This document shows positions 1 to 11,814 of a DNA stretch of 64,000 bases, piece by piece (within the stretch, counting starts at the first letter, position 1; the number at the start of each line of letters is the position of its first letter). This DNA is from Halichondria panicea. Lineage: Eukaryota; Porifera; Demospongiae; Suberitida; Halichondriidae. The DNA lies in contig NC_087383.1 of NCBI RefSeq assembly GCF_963675165.1, positions 806,001 to 870,000 of the forward strand, given 5' to 3'. The notes beneath the pieces are model-generated. The model did not search any database, was not told the origin of the DNA, and saw nothing but the letters and a program-made list of their open reading frames with translations. Both the position numbers and the translations under genes were made by a program.

Positions 1-3000
1 CAGCTGACCTGAGCCGTAGTCACCCAGACCTCCGGACAATCCCCCTCATCCTAACTCCCCTGCCCGATACACGCCCACGCACAGCTGCATCCGTACTCAA
101 CACGAGGAGGAACAAGGTAGCACCTGCTGCCCCCGCTGGTACCTTTCACGAGCTGAGAAGTCTATCACCGGCACCAGGTAGAACATTTACATGCATGTAC
201 ATTGTTTCGATCCTATGTAAAATTGTTGGATTTTTCAGATTTCTGGGTCACTGGAAGTGGCACATCAGCTTCCCAATCCCCAAGCCACACCTCTTTTACC
301 ACCCCCTCCTCGGCAAGATGGAGATGCAATCGAGTGTACCCGTCCATCAGTGCGACAGAGGTGACCTCTTCAGATCTGAGAGCAGCTGCTGGAGAGATTA
401 GTGGAGATGATAGTGTGTTTGTGGAGGAGGCTACTGGGGAAGCAGTGATGAGCAAACAGGTGCACTCCGTATGTATGTGTATTGGTATGTAGTTAAGGGT
501 AGCCTGTTAAAGTTACGTCTGTTTGCCAGGGAATATTGAATTATGCTTTTCTCACATGCAGCTGTCTCCTCGTCAGTCACTAGGTGATGGTGCTGACTCT
601 CTTATTCAAAGTAAGACTTGGTTCACATAATTATTAGACATTGTTTTCATTCAGATGTTTTCTCCGTTCCAAAAGCCTCTTCCTCTGATTCCGATTCCAG
701 CCACGTCCACGTTCCGTACATCCCATTCCACTGTGCACAGGAGGCTCTTACAGTGGTGAGTCATCCAACGTACTATAGGTATCCAGCCTCTATATGCCCA
801 GTGGTTGCTATACTAAAAATTTCTAGCACTAATAAATTGGTGAGTGGTGGATGCAAAAACTGTACTGAGTGATAGCTGGGGGGCCAACCAGTGTGGGCAG
901 AACTCTGCTCTATGCTAGCAAAAATAATGATATTATTAGCGAATGCAATCAGTATAACTGTCTCAATTAGTTTGTATATGCTCTCTTCGAGTTTTTCCAT
1001 TACAGGTTGTCAACGATATGCAATCGATGAAGTCTCGACATATAGAGATTGTGGAGCAGATTCTGAATGTTTACAACGACATAGAGCAAGAATCAAAGTC
1101 TCAATACAGAGGGTTTGTACTGAGGTTGAAGGAACAACACAGCTCTAAAGTTGGGGCATATAAAGAAGTGGTGAAGGCTCTGCAAGATGAGCTGAACAAT
1201 ATGAGCACTCATTGGGAGGGTACTGTCAAGGTAAACACTTGTTTCCATGGTAATATACCCTTGGCCAGATCTAGACCAGCATGCATGGCTGTAATAAGTT
1301 AAAGAAGGGGCCTCATCAACAAAACACATGCTGCGAAAGGAGATACTGGGGCCCATTATAACCTTATCGAGTCATAATTATAAGCCCATAGCAACACTGC
1401 ATGCATGTGAGCTGTTAGAATCACCAATTTGTACATACATTAATTGGTACGTGATAATGGTTGTGATGTCACAGAGCATCAGTCATCGTAACCGAGAGTT
1501 ACTAGAAGAGAACACGGTCCTGTACCAAAAGGTCAAAGATGTGCTTGAGAAGACACAAGAAGAGAAGGTGTGAGAAAATCATTGTTATTAATTCGTATAA
1601 TATACTAAATGGTACAGGAGAAGACAGCTGTGTACTTTACGAAGCGGCTGGACAAGGAAAAAGCAAAGCACAACAAACGTATTGCTAGCTTTACCTCTAA
1701 CATAAATTCTATAATCGGAGCTATATACGTACTAAAATGTTGGTGCATTAAATGACGTAACGTTCGCACTGTTCAGCTTTTGTACTATAGATCACCACCC
1801 TCCCCTGCAGTGATGATTAGGGCTCGGGAGACTATGGTCCAGTTCCACCACAAGGCCAAGAAGAAACTGACCCTGTTGGAGGAGGACTCACAGACACACA
1901 TGTCCAGGGAGAGGGCCACCCATTCGCAAGAACTGCAGACTCTAGAGAGAGAGTTGGAGCAGAGTAGAAGACAGCTGGCTGAGTTGACGACGAATTGTGA
2001 TGTCACAGGAGCCTCTCTGACTGCTAACAAAGTTGCTCCTGTAATGGCTGTGGTGGAGTCATCTCCTGTTCCTGTTAATGCTAAAACACAACACATTGAA
2101 AGGTATATAAAGTTAATGGATGGATATTTCTGTGGTATCGTGGACAAGAATGTTATTCATGAATTTACCTCACTATGATTAATGTATAAATAGATAGCCT
2201 ATTACATAACCCTTCCTGTCCGTGTGATATAAGATCAGCCATGTGTTGCCATAATTTATTTATTGCTAAAATAAAATTCATGTCAACTGAAAGTGTTACG
2301 GTGAAACGATACTACAATTTCATTCGACTTTAAATGTTCTGCAGAAGTACTGCAATGTTTTCCGTTCTGTAGTTCTGCTCCAGAAGTTGCTCCAGTCGCT
2401 GCTACGATAGAAAGAGAAGCAACGGATCGCAATGTTCGATCTGCTCAAAGCCTGGAACTTCAAAGGTACATTGCATGTATTTTCACTTATTTGTGGCTTA
2501 CGTACCAACACTACAGGCCAGCTGGTGAAGCCGTCCCAGCTGCTCATAGTCTGATAAAGATCAGCTCAAGTTATCTCTCAATTAGTGATGACCCTGGTCC
2601 AATGCTGCCTCATGATGATGGTGAACCTACAGACACTTCTGTAACAATAGCGGAGGAAGATAAGAACGATTTTATTGAATTCGTGCACAATACAACAGTT
2701 GCCAAGGGTACTCAGGAAGTAGGGTCAGATGTTGATGATTTCACAGTTAATAAGGATACCTTAGAACCGATTGATCGAGAAGAACTGCCCGCAGATGATG
2801 AATCACTTGATGATGAAGAGCTAACTGTAGCCCAAGTGGCAATCCTTGCAGGCATAGAGGAATCTGTTGTTGCAGAGCCTCAGGACAACGCAGCTGTTAC
2901 AGAGGAGGACGAACGAGCAGTTGTAGAGCATGAAGAGATGGAGACTGGCGATCAACCATTGCAAGACGAGGATGAGCAACTCGCGGTTGTCACTAGCAAC

Positions 3001-6000
3001 AGAGGTGGTGCTTCGACTGGTAATACAAAGCCAGAGTCCCCTGCAGCTGTACAGGTGGTAATGATATATATGTACGATACACAACAGGTCCACACTGCAT
3101 TAATTTTCATGCAGAATGGTGACCCTCGACTACAGCAAGAGTACAGGAAGTTGCAAAAGCAAGTTGCAGAGCTCAAGAAACAACATCAGGTACACCATAT
3201 GCATGCACCATAAGCTACATATCGTTTGCAACAATGTTTCCTCCTCTGAAACAGACAGACTTGACTCAGCTAAAGACGCTGGAAAAGGAGGCTGCTCACA
3301 GCGGGTACAAAGGAACAGTGGGCTCCACCATTGAAGATGTGAGTATTGACTGAACTAGCCAGCTCTGATTCTGTTTTTTGAATTAATGATTAATTACAGA
3401 AACGAGAACTTAAGAAGAAAGAGAAGGAGATAAAAGGTATAATTATACTAAGTGTGAGAAGTTGATAATAGTACCATTCTTCACTGCTTTTGGCTGGGTG
3501 CAGATGCTCAGAAGCAGTGTAACATAGCTAAGAATAATCTTACTAAGATCCAGTCCCAACTGACATCAACAGAGACGGAGCTGTCTTCTCTTAAGAAGGT
3601 ACGTACAATTGTACAGTCTCCATGCATAGGAGTCTGAGTGGTTGTAACCTGTATACGTGCTCGTTCATACGTACCCGTAGAACCATGACCGATTGTCTGA
3701 AGAGATGAGGAACAAAGAGACTGAACTAGCGAAACTGTCTTCCGCAGCCAAAGTAAGTTGAAGTTGAGCCATACCTACCTACATACAGTGAGTTGTGGTA
3801 CGAGGAGTAGGAGATTCATGCATCTATACTCCTGGTAGTACGCATTAACAATATGCCAGCTGTAAAATGCGGTCAGCCTCAGGGCAGACCGCAATTTACA
3901 ATTATAGTTTGATGTTTTACTGGGTTGTATTAGAACTCGAATGGCATTAACTAAACCAATGCACAGGATGGGGCAGCTGCTATAGAGAAGTTGGACGAGC
4001 TACAGGAGGTTACAAAGAAGCAGTCTGAAGAGATACAAAAGCTAGTGACGAGCTTCAACAGTGAAAGAGTTCTGAGGAAGAAGTACCACAACATGATAGA
4101 GGACATGAAAGGGAAGATTCGCGTTTACTGTCGAGTGAGGCCACTCAGCTCCTCAGAGAGAGAGAGAGTGAGTTAGGCTCTTTCGTACATTCCTAAAATA
4201 TATGCATAATATTAACTCTTTGAAATGCCTGGCTTGCGCTGTACATACATTTACACAGTTATTTTAGGAATTTGTTAATTTCTTGTCACAGAAAGACCGG
4301 TCGGTTATTGACAGTCCTGATGAATACTCTGTGCATGTGAGGACGACAAGAACGACTAAAGAATATCAGTTTGATCAAGTCTTTACTGCCGAGCACTCAC
4401 AAGAGAAAGTGTTTGAGGATACCAAGGTAACGTAATGTTTACATTGTACGCAGTGCCATTGAAGATCAAGTTGAGAGTTGAATATAATAATAATAGTTAT
4501 AGTTGAATGTGCATGTAATCATTTCGGTACTGTGCCGTACTTTAAAATTACCTCTCTTGCAGAATCTAATTCAGTCGGCGGTGGACGGGTACAATGTGTG
4601 CTTATTTGCCTATGGGCAGACTGGGAGTGGAAAAACGTACACCATGATCGGGGGCAAAGACTCCAAGGGAGTGCTCACCTCACCTGGTATCGCCCCGAGG
4701 GCATTCAACGAAATCTATCGAATTCTGGATGCCAATAGGTTCGCCGTTATAAATGGGATGTGGCTTTAATGTGCATGTGACGCGTTCTTTTGCAGTGAAA
4801 AGTTCTCCTTTAGCGTGGCTTGCTACATGCTTGAGCTGTACAACGATCGTCTCATCGACCTCTTCAACCCCAGGGGAAAAGAAATATCCTCTCTCTCATT
4901 CATTATAGTAAATGTAGATACTGCATTGCATGCAGCTCTCTTTGTTTTCCTTGACTGCTCCTCTACCCTGCTAAGTTGGACATTAAGAAAGACAAAAAGG
5001 TAAGTGCTGTACATGTATACGCACACAAACATGATATAAAAGCTGAGCTGTTAGTTTCACTACAGCTCTTATACTCCTCAGGGCATGGTGGTGGTACAGG
5101 GGTCCATTTCCCACCCAACAGACAGTTCCGAGCAACTCCTGGAACTATTTGAGAAGGGCTCAAGGAATCGTCACGTTTCCTCTACAAGTAAGCATGTAGC
5201 GTTGCCCAGTATACTGAAAGTTAATCCTTAATTGGTATTATCTCATATGGCAGAGGCCTTCGTTATAATTGGTACTATACTAAGTCTTGTGCGGCGGAGG
5301 TAAGTCTTGTGCGGCGGAGGTATAATGCAGTGGTGTGGGGAGCCCCCCCATATTTCTAGGCAAGATGACTTATATCAAGCTGCACTGTATGTAGGATATA
5401 ATTATATATAGCCTTACTTTTTTCTATTCAAAAAACTAGAGCCCCCATTGAGAAATTGCTTCGTATACGCTACTAATAATGTGTTGTGCTTGTTCATGCA
5501 TGCAGAGATGAATGCGGAGAGCTCCAGATCCCATTTGGTCATCGGAGTCATTATTGAGTCAACTAACAAGACCAACGGCTCTGTCCATAGAGGGAAGGTA
5601 CGCTTCTCTCTTTACAGTGTAGCTATCGTAATCATGTGATCATGTAATCGTGCTCTTGACACTTGTAGTTGAGTATTGTGGATCTGGCAGGGTCGGAGAG
5701 AGCCTCTAAAACTGGCGCCACTGCAGAACAGCTCAAGGTTAGTATTATGGGTCATATACATGCACATGACGTATAGCCAGCAAGCCTTTGTGCAGAACAG
5801 CTCAAGGTTAGTATTACGGGTCATATACACGCACATGCATGGCGTATAGCCAGCAAGCCTTAGCTTAAAGTTAGTATGCATATGATTGGCTGGGGGTGTG
5901 TGTACTAAAGCCAGCGGGCCTCTGCATGTAGCTATTAGTATGGTATAAACTGAACTCTCGCCCATTTCCCACCACAGGAGGCCCAATCAATCAACAAATC

Positions 6001-6316
6001 TCTAAGTGCCCTGGGCGATGTTATCAGTGCTCTATCCTCCGGACAGGAATTCATACCGTACCGAAACAATCGTCTCACGCTACTCATGCAAGACTCCCTG
6101 GGGGGAAACGCAAAGACACTTATGTTCGTAAACATCAGTCCAGCTGACTACAATGCAGACGAGACAGTCACCTCTCTCACGTACGCTGCCAGGGTGAAGC
6201 TTATCAGTAATGACGCATCTAAGAACGCAGAGAATAGAGAGATCACGCGACTGAAGGGCATCATAGCCGCACTCAAGAAAGGAGAGGAGCTGGGAGAAGA
6301 TGATCTAGAACTGTAA
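1..6316 (+). CDS. Kinesin-14, KCBP/KinC-like C-terminal motor (3' part, many exons, 5' end outside window)
   Basis: This is a minus-end-type microtubule motor with the motor domain at the C terminus. Exons from about 3 to 4167 encode a Ser/Pro-rich and acidic N-terminal part, then long charged coiled coil (for example around 1016-1230, 1800-2110, 3120-3190 and 3967-4110). The class-14 neck [12 protein letters not shown] precedes the motor. Motor exons include 4292-4426, 4563-4738, 4796 onward, about 5083-5190, 5500-5597, 5670-5737 and 5978-6316. The P-loop GQTGSGKT, switch I NAESSRSH and switch II DLAGSE are all intact. After the motor comes [20 protein letters not shown] and a short acidic end, aligning with the calmodulin-binding helix and acidic tail of plant KCBP and sea-urchin KinC (recalled from memory). 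No MyTH4 or FERM domain is visible here. The coiled-coil exons could in principle belong to a separate gene, but strand and splice phases fit one gene. Confidence 0.88.
5279..5321. repeat. Short tandem duplication, about 21 bp, in a kinesin intron
   Basis: The unit taagtcttgtgcggcggagg is present twice head to tail inside the intron between motor exons. No function is evident. Confidence 0.8.
5722..5861 (+). repeat. 69-bp tandem duplication carrying an exon end and its splice donor
   Basis: The segment starting TGCAGAACAGCTCAAGGTTA occurs at 5722 and again at 5791, with a few substitutions. The first copy is the real 3' end of the kinesin switch II exon plus its donor (gt at 5738). The second copy lies wholly in the intron but repeats the same exon end and donor (gt at about 5807). 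Confidence 0.85.
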
Positions 6317-6570
6317 ACTGATACCGTTTTGTTTTTGAGTGATTGTCTTATATAGAAAGTCAGTTGATTAAATCAATTATGGAGGCACGCATGGTCAAAT
6401 TTGATGGAATAATTATGACACTACTGTAGCTGGAATTTTAGTACGTGTACGATTAACAGATTCTATAATTCCATCCAAAACACTTATTCACACAAATTAC
6501 AATAATAAAGAATTAAAGAAACATGGAAAATCTATTATTATCCTATTGTCACTATAGCTACCAGCATCAG
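6317..6570. other. Convergent intergenic region between kinesin and HACD3-like genes
   Basis: This stretch of about 250 bp separates two 3' ends that face each other. It is AT-rich, with an AATAAA at about 6503 on the plus strand that could serve kinesin polyadenylation. No open reading frame of interest was seen. Confidence 0.5.
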
Positions 6571-9500
6571 TTAGTCTGTCTTTGCTTTGCCAAGCTTCTT
6601 CTTCCGTTGAGCGAACATGTAGGTGATCTGGTTGTACGCAACTGCAGGGGGGGGGAGAAACAAGTATGAGTCACCTGACATGTAATGCATAAATAAAACA
6701 GTTGTGTTAATGTTATATCGTACTATGCAAAAGATGTAAAAAGTTTCCTGTTTTGTATTAAAATTTGATGATAAATCAATTGGCATAAAATTAATGAGAA
6801 CAAGCTTAAAACTTAAAACTCTCATACAAAATTCAAATATTTAAAAATTCAACGAATTATATATTTTAGTTCAGTTCAAAAGTTGATTAGCTGGCTTGAG
6901 TGACATCATGTAGGGGACCGATGGAAACTGAAACGTAAGTGGAGGGCGAGGGGTTAGCAGCGAGGGAGGGGGTATGGTCACAGGAGATGAGGGCATCCAC
7001 TGAAGAGGTGATGGCAGTATGGGTCGGAGTATTGGCTGGTGACGCAGTGGCTGTCCCCATGGCGATGACAAGGCCTGCATAAGAGGAGATTGAATCAGAT
7101 TTGGGAAGGACATCTGAGGTGGCGGTGGGAAGGACATCCGAGGGGGCAGTGGGAAGGACATCCGAGGGGGCAGTGGGAGGGAGATCCGAGGGGGCAGTGG
7201 GAGGGACATCCGAGGGGGCAGTGGGAGGGTGGAAGATGTAACAGTCCGGCCGCTAAGAGATCCATTGCCATAGTGATGTAGAGGCGATGTCAGACTGAGT
7301 GATTGTGCCTTTGTCTTTTCGTATTCTTGAACTCTTGACTTAACCCGCCTCCGTGTGAAATCACCAGAGCTGAAGTCGCTCAGATTTGCCGGATGTATCC
7401 CCCAGAAGTAGCCCTTTCTTACATCGCAGCGAGCCACCTTTACAAAGCACGCATGCATCGAGAGATTGTGCCTCACGCTGCTTCTCCAGGCCAGATCAGC
7501 CACTTGAAAGTACGGGTACTTGCTCTCAAAGTTATCGTAGATCTCCAGTAGATAGAGCATCTTTGAAGGTGACTCCATGATCGCCCTGGCAATGAGCTCG
7601 AGAATGGATGCTACAGGGGCTCGAAACTTCTCCATTTCTTGTTCAAGAGAGGAGCTTGTACTTAAGATGGACTCTTGACTTGAGGAAGTAGAGGTAATTT
7701 CACAGTCACTCTCAGAGCCAGACACATCATCGTAGGAATTGATTCTTCTCTTCTTAGCTCCTGACATTCTCCTGCTGTTAGTTCTTCTGGTTTTGCTTCA
7801 GTAATGAGGAATCACACAGAGAAAGGGATTTTATAGGCCCCAAAACAGCTGACAGGTTCAGAGGGCATGTGGTGATAATTGCCGCAAATTGTCACACAGG
7901 ACATAATACATGATTTATCTGACAGAATAACTCTTAGTAATGAATTCCAAAATAGTGCTCCTAGCTACCAAGTATGTACCAGAGCCAAACCACTCAAGCT
8001 TTACAGTTGTAGGCACAATGTATTACACATAGACAAAACCATGTACAGATTAATACACAGCTTATACATATCTCTCTTACTCACAGTCAAAACCAATAGA
8101 TACTAGGAGGTAACCCTAGGAGGTAACCGATAGATACTACAATACACCTAGCATGCCTCCACACACTGTAACAGTTTCAACCACCAATAGCTTACAGTCA
8201 AAACCAAATAACCAATAGATACTAATACACGCAGGTAACCGATAGATACTACAATACACCTGGCATGCCTCCACACACTGTAACAGTTTCAACCACCATA
8301 CAATACTTACTGATAGGAATGATGAACAGTGCAATCCTCAGTACGATGGAGGGAGATGGGAGGTTAAAGTTCAAGGGGGCGGGCAGGCTGACCTTGAAGT
8401 CATCAGAGTGGTCATAATGCTCCAAAGACAAATACGTTGATATGGCTACAGAGAGGAGATTGATACAGCATAAATTATTCTTCATCATATTCTCATATTA
8501 CGCCTAGACAGAAGGTGACTAATTGCTCCCTATTGTCTCTAATTATAACGAACAACATAGCACAGTAACACTTATAAGTGTGAGCACAATAACTGTGTTA
8601 TCAGCTAAGTTGGATGAGTGATGTAAAGTACATGTGTACAGGCAACAGACGGTAATGTATACTGTGACAGCGGGTTATTTTCCTATGGTCCAAATTTTTG
8701 TATTTTTCGTATTAGAGCATTAATTTTAATGCACAGTAGGCTCTACGTCACCATTCTGGAGCTGTGTGAATATTAATTTAGAGTACGAAATATTAAACTT
8801 AGTGATGTACCTTCCAGAGTGAATCCTATGGGGTAGAGGGGGATCCAGGCGGAGTACCTCAACCAGCTCAGAGCACCCACCTCTATGTTAAGCACTGACA
8901 GGGCATAGTAGGGATACCTAGAGAGGGAGGGGGGATTAGTCTCGGTTCCAGGCCAATTTGTCTTTAATATTAGCGTTACAATTTAGAGAAAAGTCGGACC
9001 GGGAACGAGGCTAGGGGGGATTGGAATAAGTGCTGATACATACATGTAGGTGATAGTACAGTACAGTTTAGTCTTTTGGTACATGTACACTTGTCGTAAT
9101 TGCAGGGGCTCTCTCGTTTGTTGGCTCGAGACTAGCTACTCACCTTGCTGCTAACGAACTCATCGTCAACGACTTTGCGCATATGCACAATACAGCTGAC
9201 TTTAATTACACTTATAAAGCTAAGGTACTGATGTACACACGCTCTCAAGCCACACCCACCTGATGACCTCTATGAGCGACCAGGCGAGGAACAGACAGAA
9301 GATGATGGGATGATAATGAATCTCCACTGACGGGACCACCACTACATACACCATCAGGAAGCGACCAACCACCTGTCAGTGTTATATAGTCTCAAAACGC
9401 ACACGCTTCAATAACGACAACACAGCACAGCATTCAGAGATTCATCTCATAGATAAAAGCTCATAATTATATAACACTGAGTTGCTATAGGTACATTGTA

Positions 9501-11502
9501 TAATAATTGAAATCGGACGATCCTAGGGCACTCTTAGTTAGATATATCAAAACAGGCTCGTTTCGGGGGAAAATCATTGATAATAAATAGTCCATCCTTT
9601 CTTCAAAATTGCAATCGTTAATTAAGTACGCTATTCAATAGAGCTATGAAAGAGCTACAAAATTCACTTTTTACCCATTACATGTACGATATTACGATAT
9701 AACAATGTGCAATGCTATTGTGTGTGTGAGAGACTGTGGTAAGTGGAGAGGGATAAGGGGTGTGGCCTTCACCTGAATAGTTGTGGAGGACACACCACTC
9801 TTGACGAGCCCGAGCATGGCGTGGACCGCCTCCAGAAGCATCAAGGAATGACAAAACAGCATCATGTCTCCAGTCTTCTCGTACGCCATCAATATGCCCT
9901 CTGTGGGGGTGTGGTCAAAGTACTCATGAATATAGTTATAAACAAGAAAGGTAGGAAAAAACTTAAAAGATGGGCAAGCTACATGTATGTGTCTAGACTG
10001 ACGACGTCAATCTAATGATAGAACTTTTTAAGTCAAGCATAGTGATACTAAGTTAAGTAAAGAGATACTGTACGTGCATGTTTGCGAAAGGTATCCATGT
10101 ACGATGTTCACTGACCCATTCCTCCCCTGAAGCACTTTAAGAGGGCCAGTACGATGAGAATGAACCCACTCCATTGTACTCCATTGTACAACAGCAGGTA
10201 CGCTATCTTGACCTTCACCAGGACTGGGGGGGGGGGGGTAACATGTATCACATGATATAGAGACATGGTTGGACTGCACTCCACAGAGCAGTATTAGTAT
10301 TATTATAGCTATAATATTAAAGGTAGTACAGACATTGAAGTAGACACATACTGTCAGTGATAGAGTTGATCTTCTCTGTCTGCTTCTTCATTTCTGCTTC
10401 AAGTTCCTTCATTTCTGCTTTGGTCTTCTCCTAAGAACAGAAGCCAAAGAGCTTTATAGAACCAGTTGTTGTTTTACCCAAGACAACACTGTCTCTAAGT
10501 CACATGCCAGGAATGCAATGAATCTCATTTCAGAGAGTTAGTATTCTCATTTCCACACCATCATAATTATATAATTACTGAGTAGCCACACCCCTTAGCT
10601 CCGCCCACCCCTCACCATTTCCGGTGACATTCCCTCTGTCCCACTTTCCTCATCATCACTCTCTGGTTGGTACTCCCAGTGCTCAAAATCAATCGCGATC
10701 CAGTGGGGACGTTCGTGCGCTACTTGTAGGCGTGGCCACGTACCTCCTGCACACACACACAGGGGGGGGTGGGCATGATAATTATATACTTAAGAAAACA
10801 TTTCAATAGGTAAGTACAATATAGTAGGAACATAAGTAGTAGACCATCGCCAGTAAATTCCTAACTGTGTCTGCAATTCAGGTGGTATTTACCGGTTTTC
10901 TTCACGAGACGAAACTCCACCTCATTCTGACCAAACTTGACTCGACATTTCTAGTGAAGGAAGAGAAATCACAACACAATACTTGATATGAATTTCTCAC
11001 GTCTGATTCCAGAGGTTCGTAGAAGACCAACTCAAACTTGTAAGTGGCCCTCCCCGATGATCCCATCCCCTCCCCTGTGAAGATACAATGGATGACCACT
11101 ATATCGTTACAGAGGGGGTGTGGTCTCACCTTTGAAGGTCATGTAGTCCTCTTTGATCGTGAAGTCAGGTCTCTACAGTACAAGGGTTAGAGGGAGAAAA
11201 CTATGTAATGACATTAACGTATTAAAATGTATAAATGAGAGCCGATAATATCAACTGATCTATTAAATTACGCGCAGCTGGAACATTAGAAATCTACACC
11301 AAGGATACTCTTGGGTTAGCGTTAACGGAATATATAATTATAATAGTGTACTTGCTCGTAGCTGTGACACCCGGACCCGGCCACACGGTCCCTCCCTCCC
11401 TCTCACCTCTGTCAGCTGATATTTGACAGTGATGATAATCATCTTCTCTCTCTGTGCCCACAGCACAGACGGTGTCAGCTCATCCAAATCTCCTTCCCCC
11501 AT
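6571..11502 (-). CDS. HACD3: Very-long-chain 3-hydroxyacyl-CoA dehydratase with CS/p23 domain (HACD3/PTPLAD1-like)
   Basis: This enzyme performs the third step of very-long-chain fatty acid elongation in the ER, dehydrating 3-hydroxyacyl-CoA. About ten minus-strand exons run from an ATG at 11500-11502 to a stop at 6571. The N-terminal CS/p23 domain starts with PSVLWAQREKM and continues through exons near 11130-11172, 11000-11080 and 10890-10950. A charged linker at 10350-10430 follows. Several membrane segments come next (exons near 10110-10210, 9770-9900, 9260-9375, 8814-8916 and 8311-8452). PLYPIGFTLE carries the Tyr and Glu seven residues apart that form the Phs1/HACD catalytic pair. The C-terminal exon (6571-6641) ends in RKKKLGKAK, matching the basic ER-tail style of HACD3. 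Its last intron, 6642-8310, contains a complete forkhead gene. Confidence 0.9.
6871..7767 (-). CDS. Forkhead (winged-helix) transcription factor, single exon, nested in an intron
   Basis: This 298-residue protein has no introns. Residues about 48-140 form a forkhead domain: LELIARAIMESPSKMLYLLEIY corresponds to helices 1-2, SSVRHNLSMHACFVKV to recognition helix 3 and its strand, and GYFWGIHPAN to wing 1. The N-terminus has a basic KKRR cluster and a Ser-rich acidic stretch. About residues 178-225 hold five or so copies of an 8-residue module like LPLPPRMS, encoded by a 24-bp tandem repeat. I cannot assign a Fox class with confidence; the domain is divergent. The gene lies entirely within the last intron of the HACD3-like gene, on the same strand. 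Confidence 0.85.
   Translation of the reverse strand: MSGAKKRRINSYDDVSGSESDCEITSTSSSQESILSTSSSLEQEMEKFRAPVASILELIARAIMESPSKMLYLLEIYDNFESKYPYFQVADLAWRSSVRHNLSMHACFVKVARCDVRKGYFWGIHPANLSDFSSGDFTRRRVKSRVQEYEKTKAQSLSLTSPLHHYGNGSLSGRTVTSSTLPLPPRMSLPLPPRISLPLPPRMSFPLPPRMSFPPPPQMSFPNLIQSPLMQALSSPWGQPLRHQPILRPILPSPLQWMPSSPVTIPPPSLLTPRPPLTFQFPSVPYMMSLKPANQLLN
7115..7235 (-). repeat. 24-bp coding minisatellite (Pro-rich repeats of the forkhead protein)
   Basis: On the plus strand the unit resembles gggaaggacatccgaggggg and is repeated about five times with small changes. In the forkhead frame it encodes (L/F)P(L/P)PPRMS-type octads. Copy number is likely to vary between individuals. Confidence 0.8.
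7768..8310. other. Intronic DNA upstream of the forkhead gene, with short dispersed duplications
   Basis: This is the part of the HACD3 intron that would hold the forkhead promoter. Two related copies of about 90-100 bp (8105-8180 and about 8228-8305) share ggtaaccgatagatactacaa and the following cctccacacactgtaacag text. No other gene was seen. Confidence 0.55.
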
Positions 11503-11814
11503 TCTGCAGTCAATTAGTATCCAATATAAATGTGTTGCCTTCAATGTGCAATAGCTAGCATGTGGCAAACTTAATTAAAGGCCGCCCTCTGCTCTAACCA
11601 ACATACTATGCGGTAAAGATCGTTAATGAAAAAACTACAATTTAATATGAACACTGTGTAAAACTTGGATATGACTGGACTGGACTGTACAATTATTGAC
11701 TGAGAGACGACATGAAAATCAATAAAGTGAATCTGATCGATGTATGTACACGGATGAACAATAATTTTGATATAGACACTTGACACAAACACACTCGAAA
11801 GAACAAAACAGTTC

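Noticed and set aside
5612-5986. 124-codon minus-strand frame over the kinesin duplication
   Set aside because: Antisense to supported kinesin exons; its internal repeat only reflects the 69-bp duplication.
7090-7281. Plus-strand frame with repeated HPRGQWEG
   Set aside because: Antisense shadow of the forkhead Pro-rich minisatellite.
8665-8810. Possible further MITE copy (agcgggttattttcctatgg)
   Set aside because: Only one tip is recognisable; the other end could not be found, so it was not listed as an element.
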